From contig NZ_VOBC01000002.1 of assembly GCF_008369195.1 (NCBI RefSeq), forward strand, positions 620,001 to 684,000: a stretch of DNA of 64,000 nucleotides, in the 5' to 3' direction. Positions within the stretch are counted from its first letter, which is position 1. The number at the start of each line of letters is the position of its first letter. Both the position numbers and the translations under genes were made by a program. The notes below the pieces were generated by a model. It did no database searches. It saw nothing but the letters and a program-made list of their open reading frames with translations, and was not told the DNA's origin. Source of the stretch: Sporosarcina sp. ANT_H38 (GTDB lineage: Bacteria > Bacillota > Bacilli > Bacillales_A > Planococcaceae). Shown here in pieces: positions 1 through 7,006 of this stretch.

Positions 1-436
1 CTGCGGCCACCATAATTCCCATTGCCAAGCCACTATGCTTTTTAAACCAATTATTGATGAGCACTGGACCCGCCATTTGCGTAACGAAAATAGAACCAAT
101 TGCCATAGGAATCGAGAACAAATACCAACCCCACACTGAATTCATTAGTCCAAACATCGCAAATGAACCTGCTTGTAAAATGATACTTACCACTAATAAA
201 GTTCTAATATTATACTTCGCCATCATTTTGCCAGCTATTGGCAAAAATAGCATTGTAACAACGGATGAAATACTAAAGTATAAGGATAAACTGCCCATCC
301 CAATACCAAGATCCTCCGTAACAGGTGCTAAAAATAATCCACCTGCAGTCGAAATACCGCCTTTTGCTAAACCTACCATAATAACTAATCCTAAAAGTAT
401 CCACCAAGCGTAGTGGATTTTTTTCTTCTTGCTCAT
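1..436 (-). CDS. MFS transporter, OFA (oxalate:formate antiporter)-like, C-terminus cut by window edge
   Basis: Reading left from an ATG at 436 gives an open frame to base 1 with no stop, about 145 residues. It begins MSKKKKIHYAWWIL and contains four or five hydrophobic helices, including GGLFLAPVTEDLGIG, an arrangement typical of the first half of OFA/monocarboxylate-type major facilitator carriers. An AGAGGG ribosome site sits 7 bases before the ATG. The rest of the gene is outside the window. The substrate cannot be told from this half. It lies downstream of, and in the same direction as, the SDR remnant, so the two may once have been co-transcribed. Confidence 0.8.
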   Translation of the reverse strand, partial: MSKKKKIHYAWWILLGLVIMVGLAKGGISTAGGLFLAPVTEDLGIGMGSLSLYFSISSVVTMLFLPIAGKMMAKYNIRTLLVVSIILQAGSFAMFGLMNSVWGWYLFSIPMAIGSIFVTQMAGPVLINNWFKKHSGLAMGIMVAA

Positions 437-610
437 GATGTGTCCCTCTTCTCTGTTGTAGTTGTTATTACTATCTATACTGGTCCTCGAAATTACTTTC
501 GATTATAGCCACCACTTAGAATGATTACTTAATCAAACGCTCTGGGTAACTGGCTACTGTTGTACAAATGCCTTTTCCTTCAAGGGCACTCATACTAACT
601 TTTTTTGAAA

Positions 611-884
611 CTAACGTAATTTTATTGAATCACCATCTACCATGATTGTTTGTCCAGTAATATAATCAGAATCTCCACTCGCCAAGAATACCGCAACTCG
701 ACCAATATCATCCTCAAGCTCACCTAGTCTTCTTAGTGATATTTTTGAAAGCATACCTTGATAATATTCTGGGTTTTCTTCTGCCCACTGAAGCATGCCA
801 GGTGATTTAGCAATTGGCGCAATTATGTTTACATTTATACCAAATGCTCCAAATTCATTTGCTGCAACACGTGTATATACACAT
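611..884 (-). pseudogene. Remnant of a short-chain dehydrogenase/reductase (SDR)
   Basis: The last about 85 codons of an SDR are intact: TRVAANEFGAFGINVN (around 800-870) is the helix after the catalytic YxxxK, and DYITGQTIMVDG is the usual C-terminal signature. Everything upstream, including the Rossmann GxxxGxG and catalytic Tyr-Lys, is missing. A strong ribosome site (AGGAGGAGG, about 888-898) and an ATG at 884 sit directly against the fragment but in another frame, as expected if an internal deletion fused the start of the gene to its end. A start at 796 would give only 61 residues with no active site. It is divergent from the HxlR regulator, a common pairing for reductases. Confidence 0.75.
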
Positions 885-913
885 ATTACCTCCTCCTAAA
901 AACAGATTCAGTT

Positions 914-950
914 AAAGTAACTTTTAATATATAGGTTACTTTATGTAACC
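914..950. promoter_or_regulatory. Candidate HxlR operator in the divergent intergenic region
   Basis: GGTTAC-TTTAT-GTAACC (934-950) is a perfect 6-bp inverted repeat, and a further AAAGTAAC at about 914-921 forms an overlapping dyad with GGTTACTT. It lies between the SDR remnant and the HxlR gene. GTAAC-type dyads resemble sites of HxlR/YodB-family regulators; binding is inferred. Confidence 0.5.
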
Positions 951-1106
951 ACAATAACTCATTTATAAACATGTGTCAATACTATGACACAAAGTTTTTT
1001 ATATGGACACTAAAGCTTTTTTTAGTAGGAATTATATGTTAAAATGAATCAACCTAAATAATTACCAGGTTATTAATTGTACTATAATGATTAGGAGGTA
1101 CTCGTG

Positions 1107-1427
1107 ATGACTAAACAAACCAACAAAGACGAAATATGCCATAAAGTAGAGGAATGCTACCATATCATAGGGAAAAAGTGGATGGGTTTAATCATCTATG
1201 CTTTGATGAAAGAACCAAAAAGATTTAGCGAAATCCACACTTTTATACCCGACTTAAGCAAGCGTATGCTTAATGAAAGAATGAAAGAACTTGAAGATGG
1301 CGGGATTGTTATACGAAACGTTATTACAGACCGCCCCGTCAGAACGGAGTACTCTTTAACCAAAAAGGGCAATGATTTAGGAACGGCTCTTCAATCCGTC
1401 GAAGACTGGGCTGAAAAATGGCTGTGA
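1107..1427 (+). CDS. HxlR-family winged-helix transcriptional regulator
   Basis: About 106 residues, the normal family length. It opens with CHKVEECYHIIGKKW, matching the HxlR signature CPVE...IGGKW; the first Cys corresponds to the redox-sensing N-terminal Cys of YodB and HypR. RFSEIHTFIPDLSKRMLNERM is the recognition helix region, followed by a wing and EYSLTKKG. AGGAGG at 1093-1098 is 8 bases before this ATG; the GTG at 1104 is also possible but closer than ideal. The partner gene (SDR, divergent) is broken, so this regulator has probably lost its local target. Family members respond to electrophiles, quinones or aldehydes; the inducer here is unknown. Confidence 0.9.
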   Translation: MTKQTNKDEICHKVEECYHIIGKKWMGLIIYALMKEPKRFSEIHTFIPDLSKRMLNERMKELEDGGIVIRNVITDRPVRTEYSLTKKGNDLGTALQSVEDWAEKWL

Positions 1428-1517
1428 CTTGTAGATTTATCCCCACTCTTTAATAAATTATGCCGGAAGCTTTCGTTAAAACATTCCGGATTCAGATTAC
1501 TGAAATGTAAAAATATA

Positions 1518-1552
1518 AAACAAGAAGAAGGATTTACTCCTTCTTCTTGTTT
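1518..1552 (+). terminator. Rho-independent terminator after the HxlR gene
   Basis: Perfect 15-bp stem (AAACAAGAAGAAGGA with its complement) around a 5-base loop, ending in a short T run. It stands 90 bases after the HxlR stop codon. Confidence 0.7.
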
Positions 1553-1704
1553 GCCTTACTTCCAATGATTTTTTAAAAAACGGAAAAAAAACCTAACTCC
1601 ACACCCTCTTCTGTCACAGCATTTTCAGCAAGTGAAAAATGCAGTTGCTTGAAAGAAAAGAATAGATGACTCTCTATAGAATTTGAAAGTGCCCGAAGAA
1701 TCAT

Positions 1705-1742
1705 AAACATCCCTACATCAGGTACCTGATGTAGGGATGTTT
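1705..1742. repeat. 38-bp perfect palindrome
   Basis: Every base from 1705 to 1742 pairs with its mirror about the centre GGT/ACC at 1723/1724; the half is AAACATCCCTACATCAGGT. There is no loop and no T run, so it is not a normal terminator. The flanks carry no convincing gene. Confidence 0.9.
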
Positions 1743-1939
1743 GTGATTTGGTGAATCGCCTCAATACGAAAGTGAGCATTCATTTATTGTATGAGTTTGC
1801 TTCCTAGTTAACTGGGTCCAGAGTTATCTAGCCCCTTATTATCAGTCCCAAATATCGATATTTCTCCACACTTAATTAACAGACAAGATTGAATGATCTA
1901 TTTACAATTCGCACTAAGAGTGCTATTATTTTTAAAAAT

Positions 1940-2222
1940 CAAATGCGTTGAAGAGAAGAGTAGCTAACGTTCATTCTTTGCAGAAAGCTCCGGTTGCTGA
2001 AAAGGAGTAAGAATGCGTTATCGAAACAAGTCTCTGAGCATCACTTCGGAACCAAAATGGGGGATGGAGTGACAGGAGCTCCTGTTATAGAGCCAGGGTA
2101 TACGCATCTATTTGCCGTACCTGATAAGGTTACGATGGAAACATCGTAATAAACTGGGGTGGCACCACGATTGATACAATCTCGTCCTCAAGACTTAAGG
2201 TCTTGGGGGTGGGATTTTTTTA
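1940..2222 (+). promoter_or_regulatory. T-box riboswitch, predicted glutamine (CAA) specifier
   Basis: The leader has the T-box core TGGGGTGGCACCACG (2155-2169) followed by a terminator hairpin (CTCAAGAC/GTCTTGGG, 2187-2208) and T7 at 2215-2221. Stem I shows the S-turn AGTA at 1959-1962 and GAA at 2023-2025, bracketing a helix gctaacg/cgttatc. The codon in the specifier position (GAA-A-NNN) is CAA at 2027-2029, glutamine. The UGGN bulge reads TGGC, which would pair with a G73 discriminator; tRNA-Gln carries G73, whereas Thr or Lys (alternative readings) carry A73. The same rule reads CCT correctly in the proS leader of this window. It should switch on the MFS gene at 2259 when uncharged tRNA-Gln accumulates. 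Confidence 0.85.
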
Positions 2223-2258
2223 TTGTCAAAAAAATGAATGGTAGAGGAGGAAAATCAA

Positions 2259-3503
2259 ATGAGGCTTGTGAACGTAGTGAAATCTTGGAAGTATCCTTCG
2301 ATGTTGTTAGCTGGAATTGGCATATCCAATGTGGGTGGCTGGATTTATTTAATTGCGCTTAATTTGATCATCCTTGAGAAGACAGGCTCTCCGCTTGCGG
2401 TGGCTGCCCTTTATATTCTTAAACCTTTGGCTACATTATGTACAAATTTTTGGTCCGGTAGCATGATAGACCGGTTAAATAAGCGAAATTTAATGGTCAC
2501 TCTTGACCTGTTTCGTGCGGTATTTATCGCTACCTTGCCTCTTCTTTCTTCTCTTTGGTCGATCTATCTAGTCGTTTTTGTGATTAATATAGCAAGTTCT
2601 ATGTTTGAACCGACATCCATGACTTATATTACAAAACTAATCCCCCCTAAGGATAGAAAACGGTTTAATTCATTACGCAGTTTAATCGATTCTGGAGGCT
2701 TTCTAATTGGGCCAGCTATAGCGGGATTTTTATTTATCATCGGCACACCTATTTTCGCCATCTACATGAACGCCATTGCTTTATTATTATCAGGATTAGT
2801 CACTATGATGATGCCCAACCTTGAAAGACACATACGGGTTACTAGTAAGGATGAAAAATTATCTTTTGAAGTAGTGAAGAAAGATTGGACCATTGTGTTG
2901 AGTTTTAGTCGACGCTACGCCTATGTCATGTTCATTTACTTCCTTTTTGGCTGCGTGATGGTCATGGCTACAGCCATTGACTCACTTGAAGTGGCATTTT
3001 CTAAAGAGGTCCTTTCTTTATCGGATAGTGAATATGGTTTTTTAGTCAGCATAGCAGGAGCGGGGATCGTAATGGGTGCAATTATTAATGCGATGATTGC
3101 TACTAAATCATCAACTTCTTTGCTAATTGGTTTAGGTTCCCTATTCGTTTCTGTCGGCTATATAGTTTACGCTTTTTCCACTATCTTTTTCATGGCAGCT
3201 ATTGGGTTTTTCATTCTTTCATTTTCTCTCGCCTTTGCGAATACAGGCTTCCATACATTTTACCAAAACAATATCCCTGTCAATGTAATGGGCAGAATCG
3301 CAAGTATTTACGGCTTAATTGAAGCTTTTTTAATCATACTTGCAACGATTATAGCTGGCGTGGCAGCTCAACTCATTTCTATTCAGTATGTTGTTATTGC
3401 AGGGACATTCGTGATGTTGGTGATATCCATAACACTGTTCATTTCTAACATCCACCCTTCAAGGGCAAATCTCTATTCAAATTCCTCCGTAGATCGAACA
3501 TAA
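2259..3503 (+). CDS. MFS transporter under T-box control
   Basis: 414 residues with about 12 hydrophobic helices, of the EntS/MFS_3 exporter type (VGGWIYLIALNLIILEKTGS, then the DRLNKRNLM loop between helices 2 and 3). The start was placed at 2259 because GAGGAGG at 2244-2250 lies 8 bases upstream; an earlier in-frame ATG at 2238 has no ribosome site and would overlap it. It is a single-gene unit directly behind the T-box leader, so its expression should follow tRNA charging. Families of this kind export small molecules; with a glutamine-type T-box the cargo could be an amino acid, a peptide or an analogue, but nothing in the protein identifies it. Confidence 0.88.
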   Translation: MRLVNVVKSWKYPSMLLAGIGISNVGGWIYLIALNLIILEKTGSPLAVAALYILKPLATLCTNFWSGSMIDRLNKRNLMVTLDLFRAVFIATLPLLSSLWSIYLVVFVINIASSMFEPTSMTYITKLIPPKDRKRFNSLRSLIDSGGFLIGPAIAGFLFIIGTPIFAIYMNAIALLLSGLVTMMMPNLERHIRVTSKDEKLSFEVVKKDWTIVLSFSRRYAYVMFIYFLFGCVMVMATAIDSLEVAFSKEVLSLSDSEYGFLVSIAGAGIVMGAIINAMIATKSSTSLLIGLGSLFVSVGYIVYAFSTIFFMAAIGFFILSFSLAFANTGFHTFYQNNIPVNVMGRIASIYGLIEAFLIILATIIAGVAAQLISIQYVVIAGTFVMLVISITLFISNIHPSRANLYSNSSVDRT

Positions 3504-3591
3504 TCTTGGGATTAATATCCTTTATTCACAAAATCACTGGATAGTTCTCTCTTATTGTGCAAGATTGATTGCCGAATAACCTTTTCAATTC

Positions 3592-3640
3592 TTCACATAC
3601 TATTAATATGAATTTACATTATTTTCATACTAGATTAACA
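3592..3640 (+). promoter_or_regulatory. Array of PhoP-box-like hexamers upstream of alkaline phosphatase
   Basis: TTCACA (3592), TTAATA (3603), TTTACA (3613), TTCATA (3624) and TTAACA (3635) recur at 10-11 bp intervals on the same strand. This matches the TT(A/T/C)ACA tandem boxes bound by PhoP in Bacillus. A TATAGT at 3650-3655 could serve as the -10. Confidence 0.7.
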
Positions 3641-3693
3641 ATTTCACTTTATAGTTACCTTTGATAGTAGAAAAAATAGGAGGTTTTATATTG

Positions 3694-5073
3694 ATGAAAA
3701 AGCAGTTATTTAAAAAAGTTATCCCCATCGCAGTTCTTTCTACCGTTTTGGTCGCAAGTTTGTTCGATACGATCACTAATCCAAGCGTCCAAGCAAATGA
3801 AGCAGAATTAAACAACAATGCTGAGATCAAAAATGTGATTTTCCTCATTGGTGATGGAATGGGCGTTTCCTATACTTCAGCTTATCGTTACTTGAAAGAT
3901 GATCCTACAACATCTTTTGTTGAGAAGACAGAATTCGATAATTATCTTGTCGGTCAGCAAATGACTTACCCAGAAGATCCTGACCAAACGATAACGGATT
4001 CGGCTTCTGCGGCAACCGCGATGTCTGCAGGTGTAAAAACATATAACGCTGCGATTGCAGTGGATAACGATAAATCTAATGTGAAAACTGTTTTGGAGGC
4101 TGCAAAAGACACAGGCAAATCAACTGGACTTGTTGCTACCTCAGAAATCACCCATGCAACACCTGCTGCATTTGGCGCTCACAATGAAAACCGTAAGAAT
4201 ATGGATGCAATTGCCAATGATTATTACAATGAATTAATTAATGGTGAGCATAAAATCGATGTCCTTCTTGGCGGAGGTAAATCAAACTTTGAGCGCTTAG
4301 ATGTCAACCTTACAGAATCCTTTAAAAATGACGGATTTAGCTATGTAACTACTAAAGAAGATCTCTTAAACGATACTAACGATCAGATTCTTGGTTTATT
4401 TGCTACTAGTGGGCTTCCTAAAATGATTGATCGTCCAGATGATATCCCCTCACTTGAAGATATGACTACTACAGCAATCGACCGCTTAAGTAAAAATGAC
4501 AAAGGTTTCTTCCTTATGATTGAAGGTAGCCAAATTGACTGGGCCGGCCATGATAATGACATTGTTGGTGCAATGAGTGAAATGGAGGACTTCGAAAAAG
4601 CCTTTAAAGCAGCTATTGAATTTGCGAAAAAAGATAAGCATACGCTAGTCGTAGCAACCGCTGATCATTCAACTGGTGGATTTTCTATTGGCGCAGATGG
4701 TAATTATAATTGGCTCAGTGATACTATCAAAGCCGCAAAGCGTACACCTTCCTTCATGGCAAACGAAATTAGTAAAGGTGCAGATGTAGAGGCAACTTTA
4801 AAAAATTATATTGATCAGGATCTATTGCCTTTGACAGAAACTGAAATCGAATCTGTTATAGCTGCTGGTGAAAAAGCCAGTGATATCAATAACACAATCA
4901 AAACTATTTTTGACAAGCGCTCATATACTGGATGGACAACGGGCGGACATACCGGCGAAGACGTTCCAGTATATGCATTTGGTCCATCTAAAGATCGTTT
5001 TGCCGGATTACTAGATAATACAGACCATGCACAAATTATATTTGAAATTCTAGGTGCGAATAAAAATAAGTAA
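3694..5073 (+). CDS. phoA: Secreted alkaline phosphatase (PhoA/PhoB type)
   Basis: 459 residues. Residues 1-34 form a Sec signal peptide (MKKQLFKKVIP, hydrophobic core, cleavage after SVQA); there is no twin-arginine. Catalytic features of the alkaline phosphatase family follow: metal ligand Asp54 in LIGDGMG, nucleophile Ser103 in TDSASAATAM, then EGSQIDWAGHDND, ATADHSTGGF and TGGHTGEDVPVYAFG, which carry the remaining Zn/Mg ligands. The enzyme hydrolyses phosphomonoesters outside the membrane to supply phosphate. AGGAGG (3678-3683) precedes both a TTG at 3691 (7 bases) and this ATG (10 bases); either may be used. PhoP-box-like repeats upstream indicate induction by phosphate starvation. Confidence 0.95.
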   Translation: MKKQLFKKVIPIAVLSTVLVASLFDTITNPSVQANEAELNNNAEIKNVIFLIGDGMGVSYTSAYRYLKDDPTTSFVEKTEFDNYLVGQQMTYPEDPDQTITDSASAATAMSAGVKTYNAAIAVDNDKSNVKTVLEAAKDTGKSTGLVATSEITHATPAAFGAHNENRKNMDAIANDYYNELINGEHKIDVLLGGGKSNFERLDVNLTESFKNDGFSYVTTKEDLLNDTNDQILGLFATSGLPKMIDRPDDIPSLEDMTTTAIDRLSKNDKGFFLMIEGSQIDWAGHDNDIVGAMSEMEDFEKAFKAAIEFAKKDKHTLVVATADHSTGGFSIGADGNYNWLSDTIKAAKRTPSFMANEISKGADVEATLKNYIDQDLLPLTETEIESVIAAGEKASDINNTIKTIFDKRSYTGWTTGGHTGEDVPVYAFGPSKDRFAGLLDNTDHAQIIFEILGANKNK

Positions 5074-5081
5074 TCACCGAC

Positions 5082-5117
5082 AGAATCCGTTGCTTAAGAA
5101 AGCAGCGGGTTCTTTAT
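5082..5117 (+). terminator. Terminator of the alkaline phosphatase gene
   Basis: 14-bp stem with two G-U pairs (AGAATCCGTTGCTT with AAGCAGCGGGTTCT), loop AAGA, then TTTATATT. It begins 9 bases after the stop codon. Confidence 0.8.
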
Positions 5118-5306
5118 ATTAAGACAAGCTTTTGGCGCCTGAAGCTAAGACACTTTTCCCTTTCTAAAAAGTTATATTTCCTTATTTTAAAAACGTCTTT
5201 TTATAATAATATGATGTAGTTTGTAACAATCTTCTTGCGGTATCTTGGTTAATATCCCGCAAATCGGGCATATTATCATGAACAAAAAAATTAGGAGGAG
5301 GAGTAC

Positions 5307-5453
5307 ATGATGAACAAAATGGCCATGGCAGCACTTGGACTCGGCGCAGCCTATTTAATGAGAAATAAAGACGCCAGGGACAAACTGATGAAACAGGTTG
5401 AATCGTTCGCAGGTACAAATTCCACAAAAAACAAATCGCAAAACAACTCGTAA
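5307..5453 (+). CDS. Small protein, YtxH/DUF3918-like, 48 residues
   Basis: Too short for most gene finders but well supported: AGGAGGAGGAG is placed 3-10 bases before tandem ATGs (5307 and 5310), and the frame ends at TAA 5451-5453 just before a strong terminator. The protein has a short hydrophobic N-terminus (MAMAALGLGAAYLM) followed by a charged amphipathic segment (RNKDARDKLMKQVESF) and a polar Asn/Ser/Lys tail. This resembles small envelope or stress proteins of Bacillus; the family assignment is tentative and the function unknown. It is transcribed convergently to tatC. Confidence 0.75.
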   Translation: MMNKMAMAALGLGAAYLMRNKDARDKLMKQVESFAGTNSTKNKSQNNS

Positions 5454-5490
5454 TTTTTTTGTACACAACTTCACGAAAAAACTTCTTCAC

Positions 5491-5524
5491 AAAAACGGCA
5501 ACCCATAAATAGGTTGCCGTTTTT
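5491..5524. terminator. Bidirectional terminator between the small protein gene and tatC
   Basis: Perfect 13-bp stem AAAAACGGCAACC / GGTTGCCGTTTTT with an 8-base loop; T runs on both strands. Confidence 0.9.
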
Positions 5525-5549
5525 GCATTTAAAATAACAATTAAGCCCA

Positions 5550-6392
5550 TTAATTCACAACCGTGTTGCGACGCTCAGTGAACTTCACAATTTGGATGCT
5601 CACTTCGTAAAGCAATACCATGGGGATGAGCACAATGAGCTGACTCACAAAATCTGGCGGTGTAATCAATGCAGACACGATCGCGATAGCAAGATACGAC
5701 CATTTCCGTACGTTTTTCATCGACTCCGCAGTAAGCAATCCGATTGCTGCCAAAAACATCGCAACAATTGGCAACTCAAACAAGATTCCAATTGGCATCG
5801 TTGTCATGAGCAAAAAACTGATGTACTCCTGCGCCGACACCATTACGTTAAAATTTATCGCACCTAACGAAACTAGAAATTTATAACTTATAGGATTGAC
5901 GATAAAATAACCGAATGCCACCCCCAGAATGAATAGCAGAAACATAACTGGCGAGTATAGACTGAGAAACCGGCTTTCCCGTTCGTTTAATCCTGGTTTT
6001 ACGAACTGCCATAGAAAGTGACAGAGAAATGGTATAGATAAACCTAATGCAAGAGCTGTTGAAATCGACATATAAAACTTCACGACTTCCATTGGACCAA
6101 GAATGACCAACTCATAATCACGAGTAATATACGGGAACCAAAGATTGATACTCGAAAATACCGCGATTAGGAAAAACAGGAAAACAGCCGCACTTTTGAC
6201 GAGCTGTTTTCTAAGATCCGTGAGGTGGTCCACAAGAGAAGGATCATTTTCTGGATCTGGTCGATTTCCTTTAATCTTTATCATACTTACGCTACTTCCA
6301 ACTTCAATATCTACTCTGTCTTCCTTAGTTACAGCCTGAGATTTATCAAGTGGGCCTAAATTTTCACTATTACGATTTCCATATGGATCCAT
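5550..6392 (-). CDS. tatC: Sec-independent protein translocase TatC with an N-terminal extension
   Basis: 280 residues with the six-helix TatC body: the conserved cytoplasmic motif DHLTDLRKQLVKSA precedes helix 1, and FVKPGLNERESRFL lies in the first cytoplasmic loop. TatC binds twin-arginine signal peptides. Unusually, about 48 polar residues precede the normal TatC start (usual total about 240-250). The long form is supported by AGGTGAGAG just before the ATG at 6392; an internal Met (residue 36) has only a weak site. It follows tatA by 12 bases, so the two form an operon. Confidence 0.93.
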   Translation of the reverse strand: MDPYGNRNSENLGPLDKSQAVTKEDRVDIEVGSSVSMIKIKGNRPDPENDPSLVDHLTDLRKQLVKSAAVFLFFLIAVFSSINLWFPYITRDYELVILGPMEVVKFYMSISTALALGLSIPFLCHFLWQFVKPGLNERESRFLSLYSPVMFLLFILGVAFGYFIVNPISYKFLVSLGAINFNVMVSAQEYISFLLMTTMPIGILFELPIVAMFLAAIGLLTAESMKNVRKWSYLAIAIVSALITPPDFVSQLIVLIPMVLLYEVSIQIVKFTERRNTVVN

Positions 6393-6404
6393 ACTCTCAC
6401 CTGC

Positions 6405-6602
6405 TTATAGTTGGTCCTTTTTCTTTATTTCATTCGGAGCTGGTTCTTCATCTGTCATAATGTCCTTCGCCGACTTTTTAAATTCCGCTAGTGTCTTCCC
6501 TACTGCGGCTCCTACTTCAGGTAATTTTTTCGGCCCGAACAAAATTAAAACAATAACAAGGATGATGATCAAACCAGGTACGCCAATACTTGCTAAACTC
6601 AT
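6405..6602 (-). CDS. tatA: Sec-independent protein translocase TatA
   Basis: 65 residues, normal for TatA/E. One N-terminal membrane helix ([17 protein letters not shown]) is followed by the [10 protein letters not shown] hinge and an amphipathic helix ([16 protein letters not shown]), the arrangement that forms the Tat pore together with TatC encoded next to it. AAGGGAG stands about 10 bases before the ATG. No substrate gene with a twin-arginine signal is adjacent; the neighbouring phosphatase uses a Sec signal. Confidence 0.95.
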   Translation of the reverse strand: MSLASIGVPGLIIILVIVLILFGPKKLPEVGAAVGKTLAEFKKSAKDIMTDEEPAPNEIKKKDQL

Positions 6603-6707
6603 TGCATAGGACTCCCTTCATTTTCAAACAAGTAATCAACCATTATGTGGAAAATACCCAGCACCGACGACAAATAATTTTTTCTGTATCTCAGTGCTGC
6701 AGATAAT

Positions 6708-6839
6708 TCATCCGGGCTTACTCCAATGATTTACCCTCACGCAATATGTGTCTTCTGATACGGGACGATATCGTAATTCTTCAGCGGATTCTCGGCCATG
6801 GCCGTCTTCGTACGCATCTTTGTAGTCATCAGCCATCAT
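6708..6839 (-). CDS. Candidate small protein, 43 residues, upstream of tatA
   Basis: The frame starts with MMADDYKDAYEDGHGRES and ends at TGA 6708-6710. Its case rests on a near-ideal ribosome site, AGAGGAGGATAA, directly before tandem ATGs at 6839 and 6836. The product is acidic and hydrophilic with no membrane segment. It lies about 100 bases upstream of tatA on the same strand and could be the first gene of that transcript. No family is recognised. Confidence 0.5.
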   Translation of the reverse strand: MMADDYKDAYEDGHGRESAEELRYRPVSEDTYCVRVNHWSKPG

Positions 6840-7006
6840 TTATCCTCCTCTGAACTTTTATCTATTTATATAATGATTTCTAGAATAAGCATGCCGGTTC
6901 TAACGTATTTTTATACAGTGTCACTTGATATATTTGATTAATTCACTCCCCCTATCCGTATCTCGATGTATAATGACTAAAATGAAATATGAAAGGGGTA
7001 TCCATC

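Larger units (their letters stand above)
1428..1930. other. Intergenic region without a supported gene
   Basis: About 500 bases between the HxlR gene and the T-box leader. It holds the 1518-1552 terminator and the 1705-1742 palindrome. A 68-codon reading frame at 1573-1779 (minus) has no ribosome site and runs through the palindrome, so it was not accepted. Confidence 0.7.

Noticed and set aside
1573..1779. 68-codon frame on the minus strand
   Set aside because: No ribosome site, no recognisable family, and it runs through the 38-bp palindrome.
2023..2030. Threonine (ACA) or lysine (AAG) reading of the T-box specifier
   Set aside because: The position rule confirmed on the proS leader gives CAA, and the TGGC bulge needs a G73 tRNA, which Thr and Lys tRNAs lack.
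3694..5073. Alkaline phosphatase as a Tat substrate because tatA-tatC is next door
   Set aside because: The signal peptide has no twin-arginine motif; it is a Sec signal.
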